Source: Bacteroidetes bacterium UBA6221 (GTDB taxonomy: Bacteria > Bacteroidota > Bacteroidia > Chitinophagales > Chitinophagaceae). From it: 64,000 nt of DNA. Below, piece after piece: positions 1 through 9,195 of this stretch. The translations under genes were made by a program, and so were the position numbers. Below the pieces are notes generated by a model, which saw nothing but the letters and a program-made list of their open reading frames with translations, was not told the DNA's origin and searched no databases. The DNA is taken from the NCBI GenBank assembly GCA_002421685.1, contig DISB01000015.1, positions 1-64,000 on the forward strand. The letters run 5' to 3'. Position 1 is the stretch's first letter. Every line of letters starts with the position of its first letter.

Positions 1-47
1 GTAAACCTTTTTCAGGACGAGTCAATAAGCTGTTCCCGCAACCAGGC

Positions 48-199
48 GCAACAAAATAGAACAAACCGGAACCCAAAAGAACCAAACACCAAGAAGACCC
101 CGGGGAAAGTCCCCCACGGGGAGATTTAGGGGTCCACTCCCGCAGGGCATACCCAAAACCCGCAACAAAACACAACAAACCGGAACCCAGGAGAACCAA
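48..199. repeat. pair of 38-bp direct repeats in a gene-free leader
   Basis: Two copies of a 38-bp A/C-rich sequence beginning gcaacaaaa lie at 48-85 and 162-199 and differ at four positions. Between them is a G/C-rich stretch with ccccgggg and cccccacgggg runs. I see no gene, RNA fold or convincing promoter in positions 1-320. Confidence 0.5.
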
Positions 200-320
200 C
201 TTACCCCTTATGACTTACGCCTTACGCCCCGTCCGCCAACCAGAACTTTTCACAACCATTCCCCTTTTCTCATTATAATTAATATATTCGTCCGGCAAAT
301 TTTAAAACTTCATATACACT

Positions 321-1988
321 ATGTTATCTGATATAGAAATATCAAGGGCAGCGAAGCTGAAACCCATAACGGAGATAGCCGAAAAACTGGGCATCAACGC
401 AGACGATGTTATTCCCTACGGAAGGACCAAGGCCAAGGTGCCCCTGCAATACCTTAACGAGGATAACATAAAAAACAGTAACCTTATACTGGTGACGGCC
501 ATCACGCCCAATAAAGCGGGGGTAGGCAAAACCGTAACCAGCGTGGCCCTCTCGCTGGGCCTGAACCATATAGGCAAGAAGGCGGCCGTAGCCCTGCGCG
601 AGCCAAGCCTCGGCCCCTGCTTCGGCATGAAGGGCGGTGCGGCCGGCGGGGGGTACTCGCAGGTGTTGCCGATGGAAGATATCAACCTGCACTTTACAGG
701 CGATATGCATGCCATTACCTGTGCCAACAATATGATAGCCGCTCTGCTGGACAACTACCAGTACAATAACAGGAATACCGATAAAGCCCTGGACCGCATA
801 GTATGGCGCAGGGTGCTGGACGTGAACGACCGCTCGCTGCGCAACATAGTTACCGGGCTGGGCGGCCTCTCCAATGGCTTGCCGCAGGAAGCCGGGTTTG
901 ATATCACCCCTGCTTCTGAGATCATGGCCCTGTTTTGCCTGAGCACCAGTATAGAAGACCTGCAGGCGCGTATAGAGCGCGTGGTGCTGGGCTATACCCG
1001 CGATAAAAAGGCGTTTACTGTTAAAGACCTGGGCGTAGCCGAGTCGATAGTGGTATTGCTGAGGGAAGCTATATTGCCCAACCTGGTACAGACCACCGAG
1101 AACACACCTGCCTTCATTCACGGCGGTCCATTTGCCAACATCGCACATGGCTGCAACTCCATACTGGCTACCAAAATGGCCATGAGCTATAATGACTATG
1201 TAGTGACCGAATCAGGCTTTGGCAGCGACCTGGGGGCTGAGAAATTCATGGACATAAAATGCCGCATATCGGGCCTGAGGCCAAAGGCTACGGTAATAGT
1301 AGTGACCACCTCGGCGCTGAAGCTGCACGGCGGTGTTCATGCCGACGATATTAAAAAGCCCAACCTGGAGGCCCTGAAAGCCGGTATGCCCAACCTGCAC
1401 AGGCATATAGAGAATATGAAGAACTTCGGCCAGAGCGTGATCGTATCTTTCAATAAGTTCTATTTTGACACCGACGAAGAAGTAAACTACCTGGACGAAT
1501 GGTGCGAGCAGCACGGTGTTACCTTCGCCATCAACAACGGCTTTACCGAAGGTGGCAAAGGCGCGGCATCGCTGGCGGAGAAAGTGGTGGAAGTAATAGA
1601 GAATAAGCCTTCTATTGACATCAACTTCACCTACGAAGATGAAGACAGCCTGCGCACGAAAATTGAGAAAATAGCCACCAAAATTTACAGGGCCAATGGA
1701 GTTACGTTCGGTGCAGGAACGCTGACCAGGCTAAAAGAATTTGAAACTGCTGGCTGGGGCAACCTGCCGGTATGCATTGCCAAAACGCAGTATTCCTTCA
1801 GCGACGACCCTAAAAAAATATGCGCGCCTGAAGGGTTCAACATCACCATCCGCGATGTGGTTATCAATGCCGGCGCGGGTTTCGTGGTAGCTGTGGCAGG
1901 CGATATCATGCGTATGCCGGGGCTGCCCAAAGACCCCCAGGCCAATCATATAAAACTGGTGAACGGCGAAATAGAAGGCCTGAGCTAA
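321..1988 (+). CDS. fhs: formate--tetrahydrofolate ligase
   Basis: This cytosolic enzyme makes 10-formyltetrahydrofolate from formate, tetrahydrofolate and ATP for one-carbon metabolism. The 555-residue length is usual for the family. The ATP loop is at about residues 62-72 (ITPNKAGVGKT), a variant of the common TPAGEGKTT form. It is followed by the family blocks REPSLGPCFGMKGGAAGGG and NLHFTGDMHAIT, and by FIHGGPFANIAHGCNS in the middle. The ATG at 321 is the first in frame and gives a complete N terminus. No close partner gene lies next to it. No terminator is obvious downstream. The assignment is by strong family motifs. Confidence 0.97.
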   Translation: MLSDIEISRAAKLKPITEIAEKLGINADDVIPYGRTKAKVPLQYLNEDNIKNSNLILVTAITPNKAGVGKTVTSVALSLGLNHIGKKAAVALREPSLGPCFGMKGGAAGGGYSQVLPMEDINLHFTGDMHAITCANNMIAALLDNYQYNNRNTDKALDRIVWRRVLDVNDRSLRNIVTGLGGLSNGLPQEAGFDITPASEIMALFCLSTSIEDLQARIERVVLGYTRDKKAFTVKDLGVAESIVVLLREAILPNLVQTTENTPAFIHGGPFANIAHGCNSILATKMAMSYNDYVVTESGFGSDLGAEKFMDIKCRISGLRPKATVIVVTTSALKLHGGVHADDIKKPNLEALKAGMPNLHRHIENMKNFGQSVIVSFNKFYFDTDEEVNYLDEWCEQHGVTFAINNGFTEGGKGAASLAEKVVEVIENKPSIDINFTYEDEDSLRTKIEKIATKIYRANGVTFGAGTLTRLKEFETAGWGNLPVCIAKTQYSFSDDPKKICAPEGFNITIRDVVINAGAGFVVAVAGDIMRMPGLPKDPQANHIKLVNGEIEGLS

Positions 1989-2100
1989 AAAGCCCTTTGT
2001 TGCTACCCCGCAAATATGTTAATATAAATGTTATCATAGATGTTATAGCGGGTAAAAATGGTAGGCAGGGCTAAATTGTGCGGTCTATTGGTATTTGATA

Positions 2101-3210
2101 TTGATAAAACCGCTAACATCTTTAAGGTTCCTGTTTGCCGTTCTTGTATTCGGCAGCCATCTCTGGTTTCTGGAGGACGGAGGCCCCGTGCTGAAAGAAC
2201 TGCATGGGCAGGTTTTTAAGGAGGCATTCATTGGCCTGAGCTTCTTTTTCGTGCTCAGTGGTTTCATCATGAGCTACAGCTACAAGCAGAAGCTGGAAGC
2301 CGATAAAACAAGCTTCACCAATTTCTGGGTGGCTCGTTTCGCTCGTATCTACCCCATGCACTTCATCACCCTGCTGCTGGCCATTCCCCTGTCTTTCAAT
2401 ACCGACCTGGTAAGTTGGGTGAACAAGCTGCTGCTCAACCTGGCCCTGCTGCAAAGCTTTGTTCCTTCAGACGGCTTTTATTTCACATTCAACGCCGTAT
2501 CGTGGAGCCTGTCCGATGAGATGTTCTTCTACCTGTGCTTCCCCTTGCTGGTGCTGTTATTCACCAACAAACGGTTCAGACTGTGGATACCACTCGCCTA
2601 CCTGGTGGCAATACCCATAGGCCTGCTGCTGATAAAGGATGTTTTCCATCAGGCACTATTTTATATAAACCCGCTCACGAGGATAGGAGATTTTATGGCT
2701 GGCATGTTGCTGTACAGGCTGTACGAGAAGAGAAAGGATAACGAATACCTCAATAACCGGCGGTTAGCAAACATAGCTGAAATATCCACGCTCGGCCTGT
2801 TGGCCGCAAGCATGTATTTTCACAACTATGTACCCATCGGGTTTCGGTACTCGCTGTATTACCTGCTGCCTATGTGCCTGCTGGTCTATGTTTTCTCGTA
2901 TTCCAGGGGCATCATATCCGATATATTGTCGAATAAAGTACTGGTGTACCTGGGCGACCTCAGTTTCGGGTTTTATTTGGTGCATGTGCTCGTCATACGC
3001 TATTATACCCTGTTGCAAAGCAAGGTACCCGCATTGCCACTTGACGCCACAGCGGTCGTTCCCCTGTTTGTTGTCACATTGGTACTGACAGCGGCTTTGC
3101 ACAAATACTATGAAATGCCCATGAACAGCTATATACGCAGGATATACTCAAGCCGCAAGATATTCGACCTTACGGCCAGTGTAAGAAGGCAATTAAAAAA
3201 GGCGGGATAA
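2101..3210 (+). CDS. acyltransferase-3 family membrane protein (TTG start)
   Basis: This is an integral-membrane acyltransferase of the OafA/YrhL (acyltransferase 3) type, which usually moves acetyl or other acyl groups to cell-surface sugars. The substrate cannot be told. Many hydrophobic segments are present, and the N-terminal block has the family arginine-histidine pair (SLRF...GSHLWF). I chose the TTG at 2101 because it gives MIKPLTSLRF, aligning exactly with the ATG start of the next gene. An in-frame TTG two codons earlier (2095) is also possible. The gene is a clear paralogue of the next one, 11 bp downstream, and the two are probably co-transcribed. Confidence 0.88.
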   Translation: MIKPLTSLRFLFAVLVFGSHLWFLEDGGPVLKELHGQVFKEAFIGLSFFFVLSGFIMSYSYKQKLEADKTSFTNFWVARFARIYPMHFITLLLAIPLSFNTDLVSWVNKLLLNLALLQSFVPSDGFYFTFNAVSWSLSDEMFFYLCFPLLVLLFTNKRFRLWIPLAYLVAIPIGLLLIKDVFHQALFYINPLTRIGDFMAGMLLYRLYEKRKDNEYLNNRRLANIAEISTLGLLAASMYFHNYVPIGFRYSLYYLLPMCLLVYVFSYSRGIISDILSNKVLVYLGDLSFGFYLVHVLVIRYYTLLQSKVPALPLDATAVVPLFVVTLVLTAALHKYYEMPMNSYIRRIYSSRKIFDLTASVRRQLKKAG

Positions 3211-3221
3211 TAAGCATACAT

Positions 3222-4292
3222 ATGATAAAACCACTCACTTCCCTTCGTTTCTTCTTTGCGCTGATGGTCTTTCTCAGCCATCTGTGGTTTTTGCAGGATG
3301 CTTCGCCTTTTTACAGGCAGCTGTATGATGACATATTTTACGAAGGATATATAGGCGTAAGCTTCTTTTTTATCCTGAGCGGCTTTGTATTAGGATACAG
3401 TTATCACGACAAGATACTGGAGGGGAAGATAAAGTTCAGCCAGTTCTGGCTGGCGAGGTTCGCGCGTATCTACCCGCTGCATTTGCTCACACTGCTTATT
3501 GCGGTGCCATTGTCGTTCAAAGGGGATGCTACTGAGTGGATCAACCGCTTTGTACTGAACATATTCCTCATACAAAGTTTTGTACCCTCGGATGATATAT
3601 ACTTTTACTTCAATTCAGTGTCGTGGAGTATATCCGACGAGTGGTTCTTCTACATCATGTTTCCGTTCCTGGTGTTCCTGATGCTGCGCCAAAAGTATCT
3701 AAAGTTCTTGCCTGTGGCGATATTGCTCATTCCCATATCGCTGCTACTGGCGAAGGAGTCCTACCATGAGAAGTATTTTTACATCAATCCCCTGTTGCGG
3801 TTGGGTGATTTCATCATCGGCAAAATGCTGTACCGCCTCTACCGGAAGCGGAAAGATATAGAGGTGCTCAACAACCGGCGCGTTGCCACGGCCGCCGAAA
3901 TCGGTTCTATACTTTTCCTGGCTATCTTTCTTTTTTTCCACAACGATGTTCCGCAGGGCTTCAGGTATTCCTGCTATTACTGGCCGCCCATGATATTCCT
4001 GATATATACTTTCGCATACTCCAGGGGCGTTATATCAGACCTACTCTCCAACAATAGCCTTGTATTCCTTGGCGAGATAAGCTTTGGCTTTTATATGATA
4101 CATATGTTGGTGCTGCGCTACTACCAATACCTGCCGCAGAAAATCCCCCTCTTGAAAAACGTCTTGCCGGCAAACCATAATGCCGCACTGGTAATATTCG
4201 GCATTTCACTGGTGCTGAGCATTACAATATACAAGCTGTACGAACTGCCAGCCAACCGGTTTATCAAACGAAAGCTGGGGCCGAAAATATAG
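3222..4292 (+). CDS. acyltransferase-3 family membrane protein, tandem paralogue
   Basis: The 356-residue product is the second of two tandem OafA-like membrane acyltransferases. It shares the MIKPLTSLRF start, the SHLWFLQD block, the YIGVSFFFILSGFVLGYSY segment and the RFARIYPLH motif with the upstream copy, so the pair arose by tandem duplication. Ten or so membrane segments are expected. It probably O-acylates an exported glycan, but no glycan gene cluster is nearby to name the target. Confidence 0.9.
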   Translation: MIKPLTSLRFFFALMVFLSHLWFLQDASPFYRQLYDDIFYEGYIGVSFFFILSGFVLGYSYHDKILEGKIKFSQFWLARFARIYPLHLLTLLIAVPLSFKGDATEWINRFVLNIFLIQSFVPSDDIYFYFNSVSWSISDEWFFYIMFPFLVFLMLRQKYLKFLPVAILLIPISLLLAKESYHEKYFYINPLLRLGDFIIGKMLYRLYRKRKDIEVLNNRRVATAAEIGSILFLAIFLFFHNDVPQGFRYSCYYWPPMIFLIYTFAYSRGVISDLLSNNSLVFLGEISFGFYMIHMLVLRYYQYLPQKIPLLKNVLPANHNAALVIFGISLVLSITIYKLYELPANRFIKRKLGPKI

Positions 4293-4384
4293 CTATCGTA
4301 CCAGCCAGTCTATTGCGCGCTTTATATGCTCTGAGCATAATATGGCATACGTACCTTTTCACCGGGTACAAGTTACGAAAACCG

Positions 4385-4531
4385 TCAGGCGCGCCTGATG
4401 ACCCCTAAAATCAGGGATATAATGGCTATTACCAGCAGTACGTGAATGATTTGTCCCGCACTATAGAAAAAGAAACCCAGCACCCAACCAATGACGAGAA
4501 TAACGGCTATCAGATACAATATAGACCTCAT
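4385..4531 (-). CDS. small hydrophobic membrane protein, lmo0937/DUF5670-like
   Basis: A 48-residue reading frame on the minus strand begins MRSILYLIAVILVIGW and ends IISLILGVIRRA, with two hydrophobic segments joined by a short FFFYSAGQ turn. This matches my recollection of the lmo0937 (DUF5670) family of tiny membrane proteins, which are about this size and are common in Bacteroidota. Function is unknown. It lies between convergent and divergent neighbours and is probably its own transcription unit. Confidence 0.7.
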   Translation of the reverse strand: MRSILYLIAVILVIGWVLGFFFYSAGQIIHVLLVIAIISLILGVIRRA

Positions 4532-4643
4532 AATATCAGTTTTTATACATGTATAACAGATAACCAGCTAATTGGTTCTGAAAAAGGATGTTAATTGAAA
4601 ACCCGCAGAATAATTATTATTTTCAGGGCAACAATATTGTACT

Positions 4644-4766
4644 ATGAAGAAACTATTGCCCATAATGGCTTCCCTGCTGCTCATCGCATTCTTATTGGAA
4701 AGCTGCCACAAGCCCCCTATGAGTACAGGGCATAAGAACTTTAAACAGAGCCGGAAAAACAGGTAA
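4644..4766 (+). CDS. tiny predicted lipoprotein (40 aa)
   Basis: A 40-codon frame starts MKKLLPIMASLLLIAFLLES and continues with a lipobox-like LLESC, so Cys21 could be lipidated after signal peptidase II cleavage. The mature part is only about 20 residues, basic and polar. The clear signal peptide supports a real gene, but the short length leaves doubt. No function can be assigned. Confidence 0.5.
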   Translation: MKKLLPIMASLLLIAFLLESCHKPPMSTGHKNFKQSRKNR

Positions 4767-4872
4767 ATAAGGGAGCGGGTCATTTTCCCCGGCTTTTTAC
4801 CCGCCAAAAATCGGGCGGGAATGGCCAACTATTTGTTTAAACAGCTTTTTAGATTATTTTAGCTTCAAATCA

Positions 4873-5727
4873 ATGATACACACAATGAGAAATAAAGCTG
4901 CCTGGTGTTTATTGGCCGTATTTTTGTTGTCTTACCTACCCGGCGATGCCCAGGTTTTGACCGGGCTGAACAGGTACCGGAAAAACGAAAGGAAAGAGAA
5001 AAAATTCGACATGGCGCTGCACAAGAGGCTGTACGTGGGCGTGTACGGCTGGCAGTTTATGAGCAACCCAATGAGCATACGTGTGCGCGATACCAGGTAT
5101 TTCGACCAACTCGATTTTGATACCAAAACATCCGGATATGAAATAGATACATCATTCACCGTACAGTCCCGCATGGTTAAGTCTCTGTCGGCTTACCTGG
5201 GTACATCAGTGCCTTTGGCTATGCCTACCGATAAAAGCATGCTTTGCCTGGATATAGAAGCAAATGTACTGGCAGGCGCACTCACCTACGATACCGTTCG
5301 GGTGCCTTTGTACTACAAAGACCTGGCTTTGGCTGAAACCATACCCTTTATGGTGGGTTCGGTACCCGTCAGCTTCAACTATAAATACGGTGGCGATGCT
5401 TCTCTCAGCAAAGACCATAGGACACTGTTATCAGCAGGCGCCGGTATAGCCACTTCGTATATTATGATAGACGACGGCACCAGTTCCGAAGCATTGATAA
5501 AGGCAGTGCCTTTTGTAAAAGCGGAAGTGGGTTTCGTGCTGGGCGTTGCCATTAAACTCAGGGGCACGGCTTATTTAGGCAATTATAACCTGATAGACTA
5601 TACATCGCCGGAGGTAACTACGGCTATGGGCGTTATCGAAAGGAAGTATTCAGGGCCGCTGGGTTACAATCTTTCGGTAATCGTTATGCCACTCTCTCTG
5701 GGATGGGAAAAGGCGTACGTACGATAG
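4873..5727 (+). CDS. secreted hypothetical protein, probable outer-membrane protein
   Basis: The 284-residue product has an N-terminal signal peptide (hydrophobic residues about 10-22, ending PGDAQ). The rest is rich in alternating polar and aromatic residues, and the C-terminal part ends in short strand-like stretches, as in Bacteroidota outer-membrane barrels. I do not recognise a named family. The second Met (MRNKAAW, four codons in) is an alternative start. The next gene, a lipoprotein, begins 56 bp downstream and the two may form an operon that ends at the hairpin at 6363. Confidence 0.75.
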   Translation: MIHTMRNKAAWCLLAVFLLSYLPGDAQVLTGLNRYRKNERKEKKFDMALHKRLYVGVYGWQFMSNPMSIRVRDTRYFDQLDFDTKTSGYEIDTSFTVQSRMVKSLSAYLGTSVPLAMPTDKSMLCLDIEANVLAGALTYDTVRVPLYYKDLALAETIPFMVGSVPVSFNYKYGGDASLSKDHRTLLSAGAGIATSYIMIDDGTSSEALIKAVPFVKAEVGFVLGVAIKLRGTAYLGNYNLIDYTSPEVTTAMGVIERKYSGPLGYNLSVIVMPLSLGWEKAYVR

Positions 5728-5783
5728 CATATAAACAACAAAATAACATTATTATAACTGCATATTTAAAAGAACGAAATTAC

Positions 5784-6347
5784 ATGAGGCATACGTTATT
5801 CATATCCGCTGCGGTTTTGCTGGCCTTAAGTTCCTGTACCACGTACACCGCCCCAACCTATGTCGAACCGGCAAACCCTGTTGATACTACCGGCATTGAC
5901 CCCAACAAGGCCAAATCACCGTCCTTCCTGGTAATCAACCCAGGCGGTGAGGTCCCGTTTGCAGGAAACCCAAACGAACAAAAGGTGATACTGGCTAAAA
6001 AGACTATGGTAGGCAATGATGTCAAGCTGGAACTTAGGATGAGTTTTTTGATGATTAACGTCGCGCCCTATGCCATCACAATGAATATACCCGACTATAA
6101 GGGTGCGGGCACTTACGGCAAGGAACAGAAATTTGAATATGCCAATGTGAATATGAATATCATCAGCCAAATGCCACCGCAGATCACATACCAGGGCGAT
6201 GCGGGGGATATTACCGTAACTGTAGTAAATGACAATGCCAAGTACATAGAGATAAATTTTGCCGGGACATTCGATGTTTATCTGCCGAACGGCACCACAT
6301 CTACAACCGACCTGAATGGTACCTGGCTGGTGCGATGGGAACTGTAA
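5784..6347 (+). CDS. predicted lipoprotein of unknown function
   Basis: Starting at the ATG at 5784 gives MRHTLFISAAVLLALSSC, a clean lipoprotein signal with the acceptor Cys at about residue 18. An in-frame upstream start at 5703 would bury this signal inside the previous gene, so I rejected it. The mature domain of about 170 residues is beta-rich, with a conserved-looking core around NIPDYKGAGTYG, and I do not recognise the family. It probably faces the periplasm. The gene is followed 16 bp later by a strong terminator. Confidence 0.8.
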   Translation: MRHTLFISAAVLLALSSCTTYTAPTYVEPANPVDTTGIDPNKAKSPSFLVINPGGEVPFAGNPNEQKVILAKKTMVGNDVKLELRMSFLMINVAPYAITMNIPDYKGAGTYGKEQKFEYANVNMNIISQMPPQITYQGDAGDITVTVVNDNAKYIEINFAGTFDVYLPNGTTSTTDLNGTWLVRWEL

Positions 6348-6362
6348 AAAAACTATTCAAGT

Positions 6363-6390
6363 AAAAACCGGCTGGACAGCCGGTTTTTTT
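6363..6390 (+). terminator. intrinsic terminator
   Basis: The sequence aaaaccggct-gga-cagccggttttttt forms an 8-10 bp GC-rich stem followed by a T run, immediately after the lipoprotein gene that ends at 6347. The next 190 bp, to 6584, hold no gene that I can see and probably contain the promoter of the MCE gene. Confidence 0.85.
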
Positions 6391-6584
6391 ATGCAAAAAA
6401 TACGTTTTTTGGTGTAGTACACCGCCTGATACTTTAATATAAGAATGACAGTAATAGTGAACCATTCACTAAAACCGATTCCGTAATAATAAAGGACGGA
6501 AAATTTACGAGCGTAATACTAACGAAGGCATAACCTAAAAGCCTGTGTTTACCCAATAAGCCGTATTTTTACCGGGAATATAAT

Positions 6585-7481
6585 ATGCAACCTAAGGTAA
6601 AAAGAAGCGGATGGATAACTATTACCGTTGTAGTATTGGCTATAACGGGATACCTCGTGTACAAGTACGGGTATCTTGTGTACCAGGAATACGACTATTA
6701 CGCATATTATGATGATGTTCGCTCTCTGCAGATAGCCAACCCCGTGTATGTGAACGGCGTGGAGGTGGGCGAGGTAAGCCAGGTAAAACTTAACGGCAAC
6801 AGGAAAGTAAGGGTAACTCTCTCAATTGACAAGAAAACTGTATTGCCCAAGGGTACCACGGCTGTATTGGCTTCGAACAACCTGAGAGGGGACAAGATGA
6901 TCTACCTTGAGTTAGGACCCGGACCAGGCGTTTATACGCACAAAAGCTCTATTCCTGCAAAATATGATACCTCGGTGATGGACATGAGCGACCAGATAAG
7001 CCCTATAGTAGAGTCGGCGAAGTACATATTGAATACAGCAGACCGTAATTTTTCAGCTTTCAACAGGAAACTGGATAACGGGCTGGTAGAAAGGACACAA
7101 AAAGACATCCTGAGCATTGAGCAAAGCATGGACCAATACCGAACCCAACTCTCGAAAATAGAGGTGAGTACGAACAAAGTTATCGGCACCATAAAAAAAT
7201 TCAGGCGGGCGACGGACGAAATTGTCAAAGACAGGCATAAACTAAACACTGGCATAAAAAACACAGAAGCACAGACAGCATCGTGGACAAAAGCCGGGAT
7301 AAGCGATGAACTGGACAGCCTGCGGTTGACCACCCGGAATATTCAAAAACAGGCTACTGAACTGGAAAAGAGTGATGCCGGAAAAGAAATGCTTGAGAAA
7401 GGCAAAATGTACAAAGAAATTAATAAGGCAGCTGCTGACGTCAATGAAGACCTGGACAAGGCAATAAAAAACGCCGAATAG
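6585..7481 (+). CDS. MlaD/MCE domain protein
   Basis: The product is a membrane-anchored MCE (mammalian cell entry) protein, the substrate-binding part of lipid transporters between inner and outer membranes. A single membrane anchor covers about residues 10-28. The MCE domain follows at about 38-115 with the typical VRSLQIANPVYVNGVEVGEV block, and the rest is long, charged and helical (coiled-coil like, residues 130-298). The 298-residue length fits single-MCE proteins. No MlaE/MlaF-type ABC genes are adjacent, so the transporter partners must be elsewhere. The C-terminal helix may build a periplasmic tunnel. Confidence 0.88.
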   Translation: MQPKVKRSGWITITVVVLAITGYLVYKYGYLVYQEYDYYAYYDDVRSLQIANPVYVNGVEVGEVSQVKLNGNRKVRVTLSIDKKTVLPKGTTAVLASNNLRGDKMIYLELGPGPGVYTHKSSIPAKYDTSVMDMSDQISPIVESAKYILNTADRNFSAFNRKLDNGLVERTQKDILSIEQSMDQYRTQLSKIEVSTNKVIGTIKKFRRATDEIVKDRHKLNTGIKNTEAQTASWTKAGISDELDSLRLTTRNIQKQATELEKSDAGKEMLEKGKMYKEINKAAADVNEDLDKAIKNAE

Positions 7482-7488
7482 CTCTACC

Positions 7489-8154
7489 TTAGTCTATCAA
7501 ATACATCAGCCTCAAGCTGAACAAATCATTAAACTGGCGGTAAGAATTTTGCCAGTAGGGAATATTCTGCGGTGCGCGTATAGATGAAACCGAACGCTGG
7601 TATCGCCCCATGAGAAACCAGCCCTGCCCTATCTGCAGACCGCCACCAATTACAAAATTGATGTCGCGTGTATAAAAAGTGGTAGTGGCGGGATTGATGG
7701 TCACGGGTTGGTCGGTATATATCTCTTCTTTGGACTTGATAAGTTGCGCGTAAGACGCACCTGCCCCAATATGCCAGCGGGGCGTAAAAGTGTAGTGCAG
7801 CATTACAGGTACTTCCACATAATTCAGGTCGAGCCAGTACCGCTCGAAAAAGTCGCCGGTGTACATTGAATTTTTCAAAGCTACTCCCCTGCTGCCTTTC
7901 ATGGTATATAGCAGTTCCACGCTGGTCAATAGTTTGGGCAACAGGCGGATATAGACCGTTCCACCCCCTACCAGCCCTGCTTTTTTATACCCCCCATAGC
8001 TGTCACCGTCCACCGTTGAGAAATTTCCCCCGGCAGTGAAGCCACCATAAAACACCTGGTCTTTATCCGGTGAAAAGAAATGGCTTTTTTCCTGCGCTGT
8101 TGCATGCAGGCATAGCAAGACAAACATGACAGCCGGCAATATGGCTTTCTTCAT
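7489..8154 (-). CDS. PorT-like outer-membrane beta-barrel protein
   Basis: The 221-residue product has a signal peptide (residues 1-20, ending HATAQ) and a small barrel built of alternating strands. The block FYGGFTAGGNFSTVDGDSYGGYKKAGL is typical of the PorT/outer-membrane beta-barrel family of Bacteroidota. It ends in a hydrophobic strand (LFSLRLMYLID), as expected for an outer-membrane protein. It is a close paralogue of the next gene upstream (8202-8867), 47 bp away on the same strand, and the two are likely co-transcribed. The exact role is unknown. Confidence 0.85.
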   Translation of the reverse strand: MKKAILPAVMFVLLCLHATAQEKSHFFSPDKDQVFYGGFTAGGNFSTVDGDSYGGYKKAGLVGGGTVYIRLLPKLLTSVELLYTMKGSRGVALKNSMYTGDFFERYWLDLNYVEVPVMLHYTFTPRWHIGAGASYAQLIKSKEEIYTDQPVTINPATTTFYTRDINFVIGGGLQIGQGWFLMGRYQRSVSSIRAPQNIPYWQNSYRQFNDLFSLRLMYLID

Positions 8155-8201
8155 ATAATAAAGTTAGCTAACAAATACCTAATGAAACGTAAACGGTGGC
8201 A

Positions 8202-8867
8202 TTACTTGAACAAATACATAACACGCAATACCCACATATTATTGTATTGTTCTGCCCGGCCAAACTCGCGGTAGATGTTGGTGCGCACAGGCAGTAAAGA
8301 ATACTGGAACCTTGCATTGAGGAAAAACCCCGCGCCAAGGTGCAGGTTGCCGCTTAGTACAAAATTCAGGTCGTATTTTTTGAATTCGTATTGGGTAAGG
8401 TCGATCGTGCTAGGAAAGGTTGGGTTGGTAGTGACTGTTTCTTTATAATTAATAAGCTGCGAATAAGAAATTCCCCCTCCAAAATGACTTTTCCTTTTAT
8501 CGAAATAATTCAACATAATGGGTACCTCGGCATAATTGAGCTCAATGCCGTATTTCTGTATCATGTATGTACGGTTGTTAGATATCTGTGGCTTGTTGGC
8601 CTTGCTACCCTTTTGTGTAAACAATATTTCAATGCTTGCAGCCAATTTGTTGGCCACCTGCGCATATACAATACCCCCGCCTGTAAAACCAATTTTGTGA
8701 TAGCCCGCAAAATTGTCGCCATCTACCTGGGTAAATGCAGCCCCAGCCGACAGGCCACCATAAAATGTCCTGTCATTTTCAATATAATAGCTTTGCCCAA
8801 AGCCCTTATTTACCAAGCCAATCATCAAAACCACCATTAATGGCGTTAATTTTCTAATTTTGAGCAT
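8202..8867 (-). CDS. PorT-like outer-membrane beta-barrel protein, paralogue
   Basis: Exactly as long (221 aa) as its downstream neighbour, with the same layout: signal peptide, FYGGLSAGAAFTQVDGDNFAGYHKIGF, a YAEVPIMLNY core and a final LRVMYLFK strand. This is a tandem duplicate of a small outer-membrane barrel. An exact minus-strand TAnnTTTG element (8903-8896) lies about 30 bp upstream, inside the divergent gene, and probably drives both barrels. Confidence 0.85.
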   Translation of the reverse strand: MLKIRKLTPLMVVLMIGLVNKGFGQSYYIENDRTFYGGLSAGAAFTQVDGDNFAGYHKIGFTGGGIVYAQVANKLAASIEILFTQKGSKANKPQISNNRTYMIQKYGIELNYAEVPIMLNYFDKRKSHFGGGISYSQLINYKETVTTNPTFPSTIDLTQYEFKKYDLNFVLSGNLHLGAGFFLNARFQYSLLPVRTNIYREFGRAEQYNNMWVLRVMYLFK

Positions 8868-8875
8868 CGAAACCG

Positions 8876-8903
8876 GATTTTTGCCAAATGAGCTTCAAAT
8901 ATA
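8876..8903. promoter_or_regulatory. overlapping divergent -7 elements
   Basis: On the minus strand TATATTTG (8903-8896) matches the Bacteroidota -7 consensus exactly and points to the barrel genes. On the plus strand GATTTTTG (8876-8883) matches seven of eight positions and ends four bases before the ATG at 8888. The minus-strand element lies inside the first codons of the plus-strand gene, so the two promoters overlap. The plus-strand call is the weaker. Confidence 0.55.
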
Positions 8904-9193
8904 CTGCAAACACCCTTAAAAAAATGGAACAGCTTTTTGAAGAAGCTAACTTTACCATCCGTTTTGAGAAGGGAAATTTCAATTCCGGCTACTGTATCCT
9001 CGAAGACAGGCGCGTGGCCGTCATCAACAAATTCCTGGATATGGAAGGCCGCATCAACGCCCTGCTGGAGATATTGCCTACGATAGATGTGAAGGAAGAA
9101 GAACTGAGCACCGAAATGCAGAAATGGTATAAGCAGTTGCAGAGCATCAATCCCGGCAGCAACACATCCGTACAATCTGAAATTGAGCTCTGA
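8888..9193 (+). CDS. conserved hypothetical protein (101 aa)
   Basis: This small soluble protein has no signal or membrane segment. It reads like the conserved Bacteroidota family with an N-terminal helix (NTLKKMEQLFEEANF), an FEKGNFNSGYCILEDRRVAVINKF core and a MEGRINALLEIL block. I recall it often sitting directly before a metal-dependent hydrolase gene, as here, where only 2 bp separate them. No function is known. It begins 20 bp from the divergent barrel gene. The conserved linkage suggests a shared role with the hydrolase. Confidence 0.75.
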   Translation: MSFKYTANTLKKMEQLFEEANFTIRFEKGNFNSGYCILEDRRVAVINKFLDMEGRINALLEILPTIDVKEEELSTEMQKWYKQLQSINPGSNTSVQSEIEL

Positions 9194-9195
9194 TA

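Noticed and set aside
342..1148. 268-codon open frame antisense to fhs
   Set aside because: It lies wholly inside a well-supported gene on the other strand, has low-complexity Gln/His/Gly-rich composition and no recognisable domain.
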